A stretch of 64,000 bases of DNA from Lederbergia citri (GCF_018343625.1 NZ_JAGYPG010000001.1:1313411-1377410), one strand, 5' to 3'; numbered from the stretch's first letter, positions 1 through 8,846 are shown. A program made the numbers and translations. Notes: generated from the letters alone by a model not told the origin.

Positions 1-35
1 TGGTCCCGTTGGATTGATTTATTCTTAGTCAGCAT
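1..35 (-). CDS. N-terminal fragment, probable IS1182-family transposase
   Basis: An ATG at 35 reads MLTKNKSIQRD and runs off the window edge; GAGGTG lies 8 nt upstream. From memory, this opening resembles the N-termini of IS1182-type DDE transposases, which often begin with a short Lys/Asn-rich stretch ending in QRDQ. Only eleven codons are visible, so the assignment is tentative. It follows mtnN where B. subtilis has the mccA-mccB genes. Confidence 0.4.
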   Translation of the reverse strand, partial: MLTKNKSIQRD

Positions 36-73
36 TTTTATCACCTCAAGTATTGGTATATCTATAATTTTAT

Positions 74-125
74 AAAAAAATAGACTGTAGGCAAACCCGA
101 CTTTCGTCGAGTTTGTCTACAGTCT
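74..125 (-). terminator. Intrinsic terminator downstream of mtnN / upstream of transposase
   Basis: On the minus strand a long stem (AGACTGTAG... pairing with ...CTACAGTCT, GAAA-like loop) is followed by seven U. It would end the yrrS-mtnN transcript. It sits 39 nt before the putative transposase start, so it may instead be the stem-loop that shields an insertion sequence from incoming transcription. A second small hairpin (GGACTCTTCA/TGAAGAGTCC, 127-148) lacks a U-run. Confidence 0.75.
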
Positions 126-153
126 GAGGACTCTTCATTGAAGAGTCCTTCCT

Positions 154-846
154 TTATAAAGATTTAACCATTTCTAATACTAAATTAGCTGAATTTACAG
201 CTGCTTTATCTAAATATTCATCAAATGATATATGAGATTCTTGCCCTGCAATATCTGATAGTGACCGAATAATCACAAACGGGACTTTAAATTGATATGC
301 CACTTGTGCAATAGCAGCAGCCTCCATTTCAACAGCCTGAAGGTCTTGGAACTTACTCCGGACAAACTCTACTCTCTCCGGATCGTTCATAAATGAATCC
401 CCTGTTGCAATCAATCCTTTTACGGCCTGTATCCCTTCAACCTTTTCAGCTGCTTTAAGAGCTGTTTCAATTAATGAAGGATCTGCAAGAAAAGCAGGAG
501 GCATTTGGGGAACTTGACCATATTCATAATCAAAAATCGTTACATCTACATCATGGTGACGAACTTCGGTGGAAATGACAAGATCACCAATGTTTAGATT
601 CGGATTGTATCCTCCGGCTGAACCTGTATTTATTATGATATCCGGCTTGAATTTCTCCAATAAAATAGTTGTAGACATCGCAGCATTTACTTTCCCAATA
701 CCTGATTTAAGTAAAACTACTTGTTTTTCTCCAATATTTCCCGAAGTAAATTCACAACCTGCTATTTCAATTATTTGCTTATTTGTAATATTATTACGCA
801 GTAGAGATACTTCTTCTTCCATTGCGCCAATGATGGCAATTTTCAA
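154..846 (-). CDS. mtnN: 5'-methylthioadenosine/S-adenosylhomocysteine nucleosidase
   Basis: Hydrolyses methylthioadenosine and S-adenosylhomocysteine to adenine and the thioribose, clearing by-products of SAM metabolism in the cytosol. At 230 aa it has the usual family length. Visible motifs are the N-terminal MEEE with Glu12, the GSAGG nucleoside loop, [17 protein letters not shown] (ribose-binding Met-Glu) and SLSDIA with the catalytic Asp. The start is TTG at 846, seven bases after AGAGGG; no ATG is better placed. It lies 30 nt behind yrrS and is probably cotranscribed with it. The mccA-mccB sulfur genes that follow it in B. subtilis are not here. Confidence 0.95.
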   Translation of the reverse strand: MKIAIIGAMEEEVSLLRNNITNKQIIEIAGCEFTSGNIGEKQVVLLKSGIGKVNAAMSTTILLEKFKPDIIINTGSAGGYNPNLNIGDLVISTEVRHHDVDVTIFDYEYGQVPQMPPAFLADPSLIETALKAAEKVEGIQAVKGLIATGDSFMNDPERVEFVRSKFQDLQAVEMEAAAIAQVAYQFKVPFVIIRSLSDIAGQESHISFDEYLDKAAVNSANLVLEMVKSL

Positions 847-876
847 AACGATACCCTCTTTTCAAAATCTAATCAA

Positions 877-1518
877 TTATCTACGATCATTTTCAATCAA
901 TTTTTTAACTACAGAAGGCTTCCAGCCTTGACCATCTACCCATTCAACATAAACTTCATACGTATCAGGGCTTCCTTTCTCTGATACGGTTAGGATTGAC
1001 TGATTCTCAGCATCATCCCCGCGTCTAAGCCACCACGTAGTCATATTATCTGCTGAAATATTAATCGCATATGCAGCAGCTTTCTCCTTCTCTTTCCAAT
1101 CTACTGAACCCATGTCATACGACGATTGATGTCCATTCGTTTGTTCCGTGCCAACCGGCTTCCAATCAGGATTTGTTATAACTTTTTCTACATTCGGCTC
1201 ATTGCCTTCTTGTTCGATGGTACCTGAACTAATATCTTCTTCATCTGAATTAGATTGAGTTTCATCATCAGATTGATTATTGGTATTTTCATTTGTAGAT
1301 TGTTCTTCTTTATCACTGCTTTTTTCTTCATTTTTGGATATTTCTTGTCCGCTCGTTTGCTGAGGATCAGATTTAGGATTACTGAAGAAAATGCTTTTGC
1401 CTACAATAAGAATTAAAATAATAACAATAGCAATCAACGTATTTAAAATAATATTTGTTTTCCTACGTTTTGCCCGCTTTTCAGAGCGCGAACCCGTGTT
1501 ATTGAAATCAATAGGCAC
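877..1518 (-). CDS. yrrS: YrrS-family membrane-anchored protein (DUF1510)
   Basis: 213 aa of unknown biochemical function. A basic N-terminal patch (EKRAKRRK) is followed by one transmembrane helix (about residues 18-40), a long low-complexity acidic Ser/Asn/Glu/Gln linker, and a conserved C-terminal globular domain rich in Trp (DWKEKEKAAAYA, TTWWLRR, VEWVDGQGW), which is the DUF1510 signature. The start chosen is GTG at 1518 because GGAGG lies 8 nt upstream; an in-frame extension to 1620 has no ribosome site. In B. subtilis it is next to pbpI, as here, suggesting a role near the cell wall, but this is inference. Confidence 0.88.
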   Translation of the reverse strand: MPIDFNNTGSRSEKRAKRRKTNIILNTLIAIVIILILIVGKSIFFSNPKSDPQQTSGQEISKNEEKSSDKEEQSTNENTNNQSDDETQSNSDEEDISSGTIEQEGNEPNVEKVITNPDWKPVGTEQTNGHQSSYDMGSVDWKEKEKAAAYAINISADNMTTWWLRRGDDAENQSILTVSEKGSPDTYEVYVEWVDGQGWKPSVVKKLIENDRR

Positions 1519-1734
1519 AAAATCAACCTCCATTTCGATTGACATTATCATAACATGGATAAAGGAAAACGTGAAGAAATAATGCGGATATACCCGTAGA
1601 AGAGGCGGTAGACGGAGCATAAAGTGGCAACGCCTTCCTAACCAAATCTACGAGTTTCCTACAAGTAATTTGTCACTATAATTACCAAAAATAATTAATT
1701 TTCTAAGGACTGAGAAATATTTAAAAAAAGCTCA

Positions 1735-3489
1735 TCACTCTTCTGGTCTACCTTGTTGTTGTTTATGATTCTCCTCATAAATCATCGTAACAATATCGGC
1801 AAAAAGTGGATTTATTCCACCTTGATCATTAGGTACTTCTAAATTTACCACGACTAAAGCGTATTTTGGTTGTTCAAAAGGAAAGTAGCCAGCAAACCAT
1901 TTATTATGGAGCTGAACTCCATCTCGCTCTACTCCAGTTTCGGCCGTTCCGCTTTTCCCAGCGACCTTAAATGGTAATTTTTGAAAGATATGGCCAGTTC
2001 CCTCTTCATCGGTCACGACACTCCTAAGCAATGATTGCAGTTTTATCGCAGTGGAAGTTGAAATATGGTCCCCCTTCACATTTTGTTCCGGGAAATGAAA
2101 CAAGGCTCCTCCATTAGCATATTGAATATCTGTTGCTACCCGAATCTCTTTCTTTTCACCACCACGCGCAATTGTTGCCATCATATTGGCTACACTAAGA
2201 GGTGAGACTCGAACCTCATGCTGCCCAATTCCGGTTTGCATAATATAATTTTGATCTTTTCTACTTTCATCTGATGTAAAAATTCTACCTGCTTCGTGTG
2301 CAAACTGTCTGAAATTTTTTATATGGAATATATCTCCTTCCCAGCCGGTATATCCTATTATTCCAAGTTTCTCAGCATATTTCTCTAAAAATGAATTTTC
2401 TTCCTGCTGTACTCTCACAGCCAATTCACCAAATGTTTTATTGCAGCTTCGTGAAAAACTTTCATTTAATGCCAACATTCCTAAATCTCTTTCTGCTGGT
2501 TCTCCTCTAATATTAAGAGAACAGTTAAATTCTTCATTATTTTCAATTAAACCTTCTTCAACTGCAGCAGCCGTTACAACGGTTTTAAATACTGAACCAG
2601 GAATATGTTGTTCAAACATCATATTTACTGCGCCATCATCTAAAAAAGGATTTTCACGATTAAGTATAGGCCTTGAAACAGATGCTAAAATATTGCCTGT
2701 TTCAATATCTAGAAGCAACGCACCACCTTTTTTTATTTCATATTTATCAACTAGTGCTTCTATTCCTTTTTGAAATGGATTACTGATCGTTGTTTTAACC
2801 ATTAATGGATAATACGGATTACTTTGTCCTGAGTATTTGACATCAATTCCAAATAAAGGAGCTCCAATACCATCTACATGAAAAATAAGTTTCGATGGAT
2901 GCTCTTCGATTAAAAATTCATCAAAGCTATTCTGCAAACCTGAGATTCCTAATTTTGTATCCAAACCTTTTTTTTCGGGGTATCTTTTCCAAAATTCTTC
3001 CCTGTTTTCACCTATTAGGCCAATAAGTTGATTTGCAATATTGCTTTCAGGCGGATATTTTTTTTGGATTGCATATAATCCGGGAATATTCATTTTAGTT
3101 ATTTGTTTTGCCTGAATTGGCGAAATTTCTCCATAAATCAACGGCTTTTTTGCATTACTTAATGATAGTTCTAACTTTTCTTTCGTTGTATTCAAAATAT
3201 TGGCAACCTGCTCGCGATCCCAATTAATACTCTTGAGAAAAGGAAATAATACAAGGATTGTTTTTTCATCATAGGAAAGTGGATAACCTTCATTATCTAA
3301 AAAATGTCCCCGCCCATCATCAATTAAAACCTCTTGTGTTCTTTGCTTAACACTCTCATTTAAAAGATTGACATGATGTTTGGAATAATTTTCAGTATAA
3401 AATAATTGCAATTGCATTAGTCTTGTAAGCAAAACCATTATCATAAGTATAATTATCGCAGATATGAATCTAACTCTCCGCTTACGCAT
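1735..3489 (-). CDS. pbpI: Class B penicillin-binding protein (transpeptidase), PbpI-like
   Basis: 584-aa D,D-transpeptidase that cross-links peptidoglycan on the outer face of the membrane. There is a basic N-terminus and one signal-anchor helix (about residues 7-25), a dimerisation region, then the transpeptidase domain with the catalytic SVFK (SxxK), SCN (SxN) and KSGTAE (KTG) boxes. The ATG at 3489 follows GAGGTGG at five bases; the GTG at 3498 lies inside that ribosome site and is rejected. Position beside yrrS and greA matches B. subtilis pbpI (yrrR), a sporulation-phase PBP. No C-terminal PASTA domains are seen. Confidence 0.92.
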   Translation of the reverse strand: MRKRRVRFISAIIILMIMVLLTRLMQLQLFYTENYSKHHVNLLNESVKQRTQEVLIDDGRGHFLDNEGYPLSYDEKTILVLFPFLKSINWDREQVANILNTTKEKLELSLSNAKKPLIYGEISPIQAKQITKMNIPGLYAIQKKYPPESNIANQLIGLIGENREEFWKRYPEKKGLDTKLGISGLQNSFDEFLIEEHPSKLIFHVDGIGAPLFGIDVKYSGQSNPYYPLMVKTTISNPFQKGIEALVDKYEIKKGGALLLDIETGNILASVSRPILNRENPFLDDGAVNMMFEQHIPGSVFKTVVTAAAVEEGLIENNEEFNCSLNIRGEPAERDLGMLALNESFSRSCNKTFGELAVRVQQEENSFLEKYAEKLGIIGYTGWEGDIFHIKNFRQFAHEAGRIFTSDESRKDQNYIMQTGIGQHEVRVSPLSVANMMATIARGGEKKEIRVATDIQYANGGALFHFPEQNVKGDHISTSTAIKLQSLLRSVVTDEEGTGHIFQKLPFKVAGKSGTAETGVERDGVQLHNKWFAGYFPFEQPKYALVVVNLEVPNDQGGINPLFADIVTMIYEENHKQQQGRPEE

Positions 3490-3560
3490 AAAAACCACCT
3501 CGACTCCATTGTTGCCTAAAATTTCTAAATGGATAACATCTTGCGAGTGGCATTAAAGAA

Positions 3561-3670
3561 CAAAAGCATAAGCGTCTGTTGATATCCTTACACACTTCTG
3601 GGAATTTCACTTGCTCAAAAGAAAAGTACATGAGCTTTACTAGTCAGTAGCTGCTTTTGCCAGACGGAAA
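3561..3670. repeat. Degenerate copy of dispersed intergenic repeat
   Basis: Starts with AAAAGCATAAGCGTCTGTT and ends with TAGCTGCTTTTGCCAGACGG, matching the two ends of the copy at 22652-22830 (AAAAGCGAAAGCGTCTGTT and GGCTGCTTGCGCTAGACGG). The core, with the hairpins and GAGATAAAGG word, is lost. It lies in the greA-pbpI intergenic region. Confidence 0.5.
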
Positions 3671-3720
3671 ACATTTATTTAAAGATATCCGCAACTTTAA
3701 ATTTATCCTTCCTAGCAAAA

Positions 3721-3755
3721 TAAAAACACGATCCCAACAAAAATGGAATCGTGTT
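3721..3755 (-). terminator. Terminator of greA
   Basis: Minus strand: AACACGATTCCA pairs with TTGGGATCGTGTT, followed by TTTATTTT, starting 7 nt after the greA stop codon. Confidence 0.85.
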
Positions 3756-3762
3756 CATTATA

Positions 3763-4239
3763 TTAATTGATTGAAACGAGACGGACCTTCATTTCTCCTC
3801 CTGGAGTTTGCACTGTTACTTCCTGACCTACTTTATGTCCGAGCAAACTTTTTGCGATTGGGGAGTCATTTGAAATTTTCCCTTCAAATGGATCAGCCTC
3901 TGCACTACCTACAATTGTATATGTTTCTTCGTCACCGTCTGGCAACTCAACAAACGTTACAGTTTTTCCAAGAGTAACGATATCTGCATTCAATTCATCA
4001 TCTTCAATAATTTTTGCATTTCTTACCATATTTTCAATTGTAGTGATTCTGCCTTCAACAAATGCCTGCTCTTCTTTTGCGGAATCGTATTCGGAGTTCT
4101 CCGATAAATCTCCAAAGCTTCGAGCTATTTTTATCCGCTCCACCACTTCTTTTCTTTTAACCGTCTTTAAATATTCTAGTTCCTGCTCAAGTTTTTCTTT
4201 CCCAGCTTCTGTCATAGGAAATACTTTTTCTGTAGCCAA
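3763..4239 (-). CDS. greA: Transcription elongation factor GreA
   Basis: 158-aa factor that enters the RNA polymerase secondary channel and stimulates cleavage of backtracked RNA. The N-terminal coiled coil has the acidic tip motif [19 protein letters not shown]; the C-terminal half is the FKBP-like domain with [12 protein letters not shown]. The length is standard. The start is TTG at 4239, nine bases after AAGGAG; no in-frame ATG fits. It is the last gene of the udk-greA arm and is followed by its own terminator. Confidence 0.96.
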   Translation of the reverse strand: MATEKVFPMTEAGKEKLEQELEYLKTVKRKEVVERIKIARSFGDLSENSEYDSAKEEQAFVEGRITTIENMVRNAKIIEDDELNADIVTLGKTVTFVELPDGDEETYTIVGSAEADPFEGKISNDSPIAKSLLGHKVGQEVTVQTPGGEMKVRLVSIN

Positions 4240-4292
4240 ATCCCTTCACTCCTTATCAGTTACAAATCTAATTTTGTGTATGTAATACATGA

Positions 4293-4317
4293 TGACGCGC
4301 CTCTCTCAGGCGCGTCA
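4293..4317. other. GC-rich hairpin between udk and greA
   Basis: Perfect 10-bp stem TGACGCGCCT/AGGCGCGTCA with a 5-nt loop, markedly more GC-rich than its surroundings. Neither strand has a U-run, so it is not a classical terminator. It may stabilise or process a udk-greA mRNA. Confidence 0.6.
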
Positions 4318-4348
4318 TAGTACATATAATAGTATCTATGCTATCGTA

Positions 4349-4984
4349 TTACAAAAATGACTTTTGTTCAAGAATTGTTTTAATCTTTGTTGCGAGTAAA
4401 TCGATGGCGACATGATTATGCCCACCTTCAGGAATGATGATATCAGCATATCTTTTTGTTGGCTCAATAAATTGATTATGCATGGGTCGAACAACATTCA
4501 AATATTGAGATATTACTGAATCAAAAGATCGACCGCGTTCTTCCATATCCCTAATGAGGCGGCGAATAATGCGTAAATCAGCATCTGTATCCACAAATAT
4601 TTTTATATCCATTAAATTGCGCAATCTTTCGTCTTCCAATACTAAAATTCCTTCAATAATGATAACATCTTTTGGTTCAACAACAATCGTCTTATCCGAT
4701 CTCGTATGACGTGTATAATCATAAACCGGCTTTTTAATTGCTTCATATCGTAAAAGTTTTTCAAGATGTTTATAAAGAAGTTCGTTGTCAAAAGCAAGCG
4801 GATGATCATAATTTGTTTTTAGACGTTCTTCCATCGGAAGATGTCCTTGATCTTTATAATAATAATCTTGCTCTATGACCAGTATGGAGTGACCTTTAAA
4901 AGTTTCATAAATAGAATTGGTTACACTGGTTTTCCCTGATCCGGATCCCCCAGCCACCCCTATGATTACTGGTTTATGGTCCAT
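4349..4984 (-). CDS. udk: Uridine kinase
   Basis: 211-aa pyrimidine salvage kinase phosphorylating uridine and cytidine with ATP or GTP. The P-loop [12 protein letters not shown] is at residues 9-20, followed by the DYYYKDQ and DHPLAFD substrate loops, [10 protein letters not shown] (Walker B) and the [12 protein letters not shown] lid. ATG at 4984 follows GGAGGG at eight bases. It follows trmR after 18 nt; in B. subtilis two U32-peptidase-like genes separate these two. Confidence 0.96.
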   Translation of the reverse strand: MDHKPVIIGVAGGSGSGKTSVTNSIYETFKGHSILVIEQDYYYKDQGHLPMEERLKTNYDHPLAFDNELLYKHLEKLLRYEAIKKPVYDYTRHTRSDKTIVVEPKDVIIIEGILVLEDERLRNLMDIKIFVDTDADLRIIRRLIRDMEERGRSFDSVISQYLNVVRPMHNQFIEPTKRYADIIIPEGGHNHVAIDLLATKIKTILEQKSFL

Positions 4985-5002
4985 CTAACAGACCCTCCAA
5001 CA

Positions 5003-5641
5003 TTATATTTTTTTACTGACCGCTAGGCCGTCTCCTACTGGAATAATAACAGAAATAAAATCTTTTTGCTCAAATAACCATTGGTTGAATTGTTTAATTT
5101 TAGCAGCAACACTCGATAATCTTTTATTTTCTGTTTGATTTTCTTCTGCCACCAAGCCTTTAAACAACACATTATCCGTATAAATACAACCATTCTCTGT
5201 TAAAAGACCTTTGTACATAGAAAAGAATTTGGAATATTGACCTTTTGCCGCATCAACGAAGATAGCATCAAATGATCCAAACTCAGCAACTTGGTCGAAT
5301 AACTCCAATGCATTTCCTTGTAAAACGGTTACTCTGTTCTCCATATTAAACCTTTTAATATTATTTTCTGCCTGAGCTATTCTCTCTTCATCCATTTCCA
5401 ATGTGATAATTTGTGCATCTTTAATCGCATCGGCCATTCTGAGCGCTGAATATCCTATAGCAGTGCCAATTTCTAAAATTCTTTTAGGATTTTGGATTCT
5501 CATTATTTGCAACAACGTTTCTATTCCATCAGGTTCCATTATAGGTACTCGATGTTCCATTGCAAATCTTTCCAGCTCTTTAAAAAATAAGCTTCTCTCA
5601 GGTATATATGTTTCAAGATAGCTTTTAATAGATTCGTTCAA
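5003..5641 (-). CDS. trmR: tRNA 5-hydroxyuridine methyltransferase (YrrM/TrmR)
   Basis: 212-aa class I SAM-dependent O-methyltransferase. In B. subtilis this protein methylates 5-hydroxyuridine at the tRNA wobble position 34 to give mo5U. The SAM motif ILEIGTAIGYSALRMA is at about residues 56-70, with the metal/substrate segments VDAAKGQYSKFF and TDNVLFKG typical of the catechol-methyltransferase-like fold. The start is TTG at 5641 after AGGAGG at eight bases. The hydroxylating partners TrhP1/TrhP2, which normally follow, are absent, so substrate supply must come from elsewhere. Confidence 0.9.
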   Translation of the reverse strand: MNESIKSYLETYIPERSLFFKELERFAMEHRVPIMEPDGIETLLQIMRIQNPKRILEIGTAIGYSALRMADAIKDAQIITLEMDEERIAQAENNIKRFNMENRVTVLQGNALELFDQVAEFGSFDAIFVDAAKGQYSKFFSMYKGLLTENGCIYTDNVLFKGLVAEENQTENKRLSSVAAKIKQFNQWLFEQKDFISVIIPVGDGLAVSKKI

Positions 5642-5660
5642 AAAATGAACCTCCTATAGC

Positions 5661-6818
5661 TTAATCTCTTTTATTCGTAATGTATTTTTCTTTCAAAGCA
5701 TTATGTTCTTGCAGTGTTTTTGAATAATGAACCTCTCCTGTACCGTATTCAGCAAGGAAGTATAAGTATTCTGTATCAGCTGGATTTAATGCTGCTTCTA
5801 TAGACGTTTCGCCTGCATTGGCAATAGGGCCTGGAGGAAGTCCTTCATGTATATACGTATTGTACAGTGACTCTACTTTTAGATCCTCTAATAATGTTCT
5901 ATCTTTATGTTTCCCTAGAGCATACAAAACAGTTGGATCGGTTTGAAGTGGCATGCCTTGATCCATGCGATTATAAAAAACACTGGAAATATTATGTCGG
6001 TCAGCTTTTTCGGTTGCTTCCTTTTCAATTAAAGAAGCCATCGTAAGGAGTTCATGAACACTCATTTTCTTTTCTTCCATCGTACTTGAATAATTTTTTA
6101 CGATTTTTTGTGTTTGTGAAAGCATTTCATCGACGATAGATTCTAATGATGGTTTTTCTTCATAAAATGAATAGGTCGCAGGAAATAAATAACCTTCTAA
6201 TGGATGTTTAATATTTTTATTTAAAATATCATCCGTCAAAATTTCCGGATATTGTTTCATAAGCTTTTTAATCGTTTCCGGATCATCTAGCTTTTTTGCA
6301 ATTTCCTCAGGTGACATATCGATATGCTTCGCGATTATTATAGCAATTTGATTAATTTGTAATCCTTCTGGAATGGTCATTTTAAATAACGCTTCCCTGA
6401 CGAGCTTACCCGTTTTCAAAGTTTCCGCAATCTCATCTAGTGTCATAGATTGTGTAAGCTTATAATTGCCTGCTTGAAAGCCAGAAAAGTTTTTAAATTT
6501 TACATAGTATTTAAAAATTGTTCCATTTTTTATTATGCCTTCCTTCTGAAGAAGTTTCCCAATGGAAGTTGTGGAAGACCCGATTGGAATTTCTACTGCC
6601 ACCTGCTTATTATTGTTAGGATCGACTGGCTCTAAAGCGGATTTCACATAATTATATCCAATAAATCCAACTCCACCAACAGCCAGCAATGCAATTAATG
6701 TTATAATTGCTACGATTCTTCTTATAATTCTCGCCTCGTTTCGTCTCTCTATTAAGTTATTTCTCATCTTTGTTTTTAGATCTAGTTTATCAGTGCCACG
6801 GCTTTCTTTATCTGCCAC
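5661..6818 (-). CDS. mltG: Endolytic murein transglycosylase MltG
   Basis: 385-aa membrane-bound lytic transglycosylase that cuts nascent glycan strands and is thought to set their length. A basic cytoplasmic segment precedes one transmembrane helix (about 38-60), a LysM-like subdomain (about 75-140), then the YceG catalytic domain with ASLIEKEA carrying the catalytic Glu and the conserved LYNTYIHEGLPPGPI. GTG at 6818 follows GGGGG at nine bases. It is first in the cluster mltG-trmR-udk-greA, with 19 nt to trmR. Confidence 0.94.
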   Translation of the reverse strand: MADKESRGTDKLDLKTKMRNNLIERRNEARIIRRIVAIITLIALLAVGGVGFIGYNYVKSALEPVDPNNNKQVAVEIPIGSSTTSIGKLLQKEGIIKNGTIFKYYVKFKNFSGFQAGNYKLTQSMTLDEIAETLKTGKLVREALFKMTIPEGLQINQIAIIIAKHIDMSPEEIAKKLDDPETIKKLMKQYPEILTDDILNKNIKHPLEGYLFPATYSFYEEKPSLESIVDEMLSQTQKIVKNYSSTMEEKKMSVHELLTMASLIEKEATEKADRHNISSVFYNRMDQGMPLQTDPTVLYALGKHKDRTLLEDLKVESLYNTYIHEGLPPGPIANAGETSIEAALNPADTEYLYFLAEYGTGEVHYSKTLQEHNALKEKYITNKRD

Positions 6819-7154
6819 TTTGGCAATCCCCCTTTGAACAAGAGCTTAATAGAATTCTCTATTTTTATCTTGTTCATTATACTACAAATTGTACATATTT
6901 CACTCGAAAAATGAAGAAAACTCAGAAACGATAACGAAAGCACCGTCTCATAGACAGATAAACTAGGCGCATGTGACTTATTATAGGGAGAAAAATGTAG
7001 TTATCGCAAACGAAATTAGCTCCTATATCGTAAAAACGTAGATTAATTTGGTAAGTATGTTTAATGAAAACCCAACCAAATTAGAGCTACAATACGAAAG
7101 GAGCTAGATACTCTATATAGAGTATCCATAAAATACGTTAGCTTAGACGTACTA
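6819..7154. other. Gene-free stretch upstream of mltG
   Basis: AT-rich, no credible ORF with a ribosome site. The segment 6930-7060 has weak echoes of the dispersed repeat (GCACCGTCTCATAGACAG, TAGGCGCATGTGACTTAT, TAGCTCCTATATCG), which I read as a decayed copy. The mltG promoter should lie in 6830-6920 but no clear -35/-10 pair stands out. Confidence 0.4.
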
Positions 7155-7196
7155 AAATAAAAAAAGTGAGGAAAAAACGGGTCGTTTTTCTTCACT
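7155..7196 (-). terminator. Terminator-like hairpin in the mltG-yrzB gap
   Basis: Minus strand: AGTGAAGAAAAACG pairs with CGTTTTTTCCTCACT, followed by TTTTTTT. The plus strand also has an A/T-rich side, so it may act in both directions. It lies 577 nt beyond the yrzB stop and could be a backstop for the alaS-yrzB transcription unit. Confidence 0.6.
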
Positions 7197-7224
7197 AAAA
7201 AGCACATAAAATAATATTGGCACA

Positions 7225-7700
7225 ATGTTAATTGTAGCGGAAAGTGTGAGACTCCTGGTCGGCTAAAGGTGGCCACGTCCTGTGGCCTACGCCGACACTA
7301 GGACGTCCTGTCCGTCGCGGGAATACGGGGCAGGGGAGATCCCGCAGAATAGTAAAGCAAGGCGACTGTTCAGCGTCGTATGAACGGGAGACTTTCCCGC
7401 ACTGAGATAAAGGAAACACGGCGAGGAACGAGCCGATGTTGACTTATCGTAGGGAGGTAAGGACTCGTTCGTTAGACGCTAGGAGCCGGAGCTAGACAAC
7501 AAGCTAAGGCGCCGAGGAAGCTCCCCGTACCTTGTCTAGCTATATGCGCTAGGGGCTCGAGGTCAAAAACCAGCAACCCAAGAAGTTAAAGAACATCTTC
7601 CAGGGTTGGAGAACATTTGCTTGTCGCCCCTGTTCAAGCCCCTTCGCTTTTCCTACCCACGGAAAGCGACACCTGCATCGGAAATCAACAGTCCAGGTTA
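7225..7700. repeat. Composite dispersed intergenic repeat (largest copy)
   Basis: Contains two hairpins with the same 5-nt loop (GGCCAC-GTCCT-GTGGCC at 7271-7287; GGAC-GTCCT-GTCC at 7301-7313), the shared word GAGATAAAGGAAACACG (7404-7420), CGATGTTGACTTATCGTAGG, and GGAGCTAGACA. The right end (7661-7690, GGAAAGCGACACC...CGGAAATCAACA) and left end (TAGCGGAAAGTGTGAGACTCC) look like the two ends of a second repeat family that the first has interrupted. Two short ORFs inside have no ribosome sites. Confidence 0.75.
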
Positions 7701-7716
7701 ACAAAACAAATTAAAT

Positions 7717-7765
7717 AGTAAGGGACTTCCCAAAAGTCAATTACTACGACTTTGGAAAGCCCCTC
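7717..7765 (-). terminator. Probable terminator of the ireB-ruvX-yrzB operon
   Basis: Eight bases after the yrzB stop, an imperfect long stem (AGGGGCTTTCCAAAGTC with GACTTTTGGGAAGTCCCTT). The tail ACTATTT is only moderately U-rich. Confidence 0.55.
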
Positions 7766-7772
7766 ATTTTAC

Positions 7773-8060
7773 TTATTCTTCTTCTTCCTCATCGAGAAAC
7801 GTGTTGAGCATTTCTTCTATCATATCCCACTCTTCATCCGTTTCAATCGGCTGTAGACTGCCTTCTTCGCCCTCTTCATTTGGAGTATAGGCAGAAGCAT
7901 GAATTTCTATCTCTTCATTTTCGTCTTCTTCAGCGCCTAAAGGGAAGTATAATACATATGATTTATTAAATTCTTCGGAATCAAATGTAAATAATACTTC
8001 ATAAAGCTGTTCATTTCCGTTTTCATCTACTACTGTAATGTGTTTTTCCCCGTTTTCCAT
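7773..8060 (-). CDS. yrzB: DUF1292 family protein YrzB
   Basis: 95-aa very acidic small protein (C-terminus LDEEEEE) of unknown function. The N-terminal [19 protein letters not shown] and the middle YVLYFPLG are the conserved DUF1292 core. It is found across Firmicutes directly after ruvX, as here (13 nt gap). ATG at 8060 follows AGAGGTGAAGG. Confidence 0.92.
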   Translation of the reverse strand: MENGEKHITVVDENGNEQLYEVLFTFDSEEFNKSYVLYFPLGAEEDENEEIEIHASAYTPNEEGEEGSLQPIETDEEWDMIEEMLNTFLDEEEEE

Positions 8061-8073
8061 TATCCTTCACCTC

Positions 8074-8490
8074 TTATTGTTGGCTGTCCAGATAACCTTG
8101 TAAAATCATCGCGGCCGCCATTTTATCGATTACTTTTTTCCGTTTTTTTCTACTTACATCTGCTTCCAATAAAATCCGCTCTGCCGCCATAGTACTTAGG
8201 CGCTCGTCCCATAGTCTAACAGGGATGTTGAATAGAGATTCTAACTTTACAGCGTAGTCTCGTGAAGCCTCACCTCTTGGTCCAATGCTATTGTTCATAT
8301 TTTTTGGTAGACCAACGATAATTTCCTTCACGTCATATTCTTTAATAATTTCTCCAATTCTCTCGAATCCAAACCTATTTATATTTTCATTTATGGCTAT
8401 CGTTTCAATGCCCTGAGCAGTCCAACCCATTTCATCGCTAACAGCCACTCCAACCGTTTTAGATCCAACATCCAGGCCCATAACTCTCAT
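8074..8490 (-). CDS. ruvX: Putative pre-16S rRNA nuclease / Holliday junction resolvase-like RuvX (YqgF)
   Basis: 138-aa RNase H-like fold protein. YqgF proteins have been assigned to 5' maturation of 16S rRNA, and also described as resolvase-like; the rRNA role is better supported. The N-terminal [17 protein letters not shown] carries the first catalytic Asp, with [10 protein letters not shown] and LWDERLST (Glu) following and a C-terminal [13 protein letters not shown]. The ATG at 8490 is 3 nt after the ireB-like stop, and its ribosome site GAGGG lies within that gene's last codons, so translation is coupled. Confidence 0.9.
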   Translation of the reverse strand: MRVMGLDVGSKTVGVAVSDEMGWTAQGIETIAINENINRFGFERIGEIIKEYDVKEIIVGLPKNMNNSIGPRGEASRDYAVKLESLFNIPVRLWDERLSTMAAERILLEADVSRKKRKKVIDKMAAAMILQGYLDSQQ

Positions 8491-8493
8491 CTA

Positions 8494-8760
8494 TTATCCC
8501 TCACGATGTTGTTTTAAATACGATTTCACCAATTCTTCGATGATCTCGTCACGCTCTAGCTTCCTCATGATATTGCGTGCGTCTTGATGTCTCGGAATAT
8601 AAGCAGGGTCTCCTGAAAGTAAGTATCCAACAATTTGATTAATCGGATGATATCCCTTTTCCTGAAGAGCAGCATACACATGAAGCAATACTTCTTTTAC
8701 ATCATGCTCCAACGGATCTTCTTGGTAATCAAAACGCATCGTTTTATCAAAAGAGCTCAT
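8494..8760 (-). CDS. yrzL: IreB-family regulatory phosphoprotein (YrzL)
   Basis: 88 aa, matching the IreB/DUF965 family ([41 protein letters not shown]). In Enterococcus, IreB is phosphorylated on Thr near the N-terminus by the PASTA kinase IreK and tunes cephalosporin resistance; the candidate Thr here is in SSFDKTMRF. In Bacillus the role is not established. It is the first gene of the yrzL-ruvX-yrzB operon downstream of alaS. ATG at 8760 follows AGAGGTG. Confidence 0.9.
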   Translation of the reverse strand: MSSFDKTMRFDYQEDPLEHDVKEVLLHVYAALQEKGYHPINQIVGYLLSGDPAYIPRHQDARNIMRKLERDEIIEELVKSYLKQHREG

Positions 8761-8846
8761 TTACAACACCTCTCTTAAGACTTACCATTTACAGATAGGC
8801 CTGATTGTACAATATTATCTTTATTGTACATGATTTCCATTTATAA

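Noticed and set aside
569..931. 120-aa plus-strand ORF
   Set aside because: Antisense to mtnN, no independent support.
7061..7419. Two short minus-strand ORFs (71 and 63 aa) in the mltG-yrzB gap
   Set aside because: They lie in repeat sequence, lack ribosome sites and have odd composition.
7155..7772. Possible small prophage or toxin-antitoxin remnant in the 954-nt gap
   Set aside because: Only repeats and hairpins are seen; no coding pair or attachment site.
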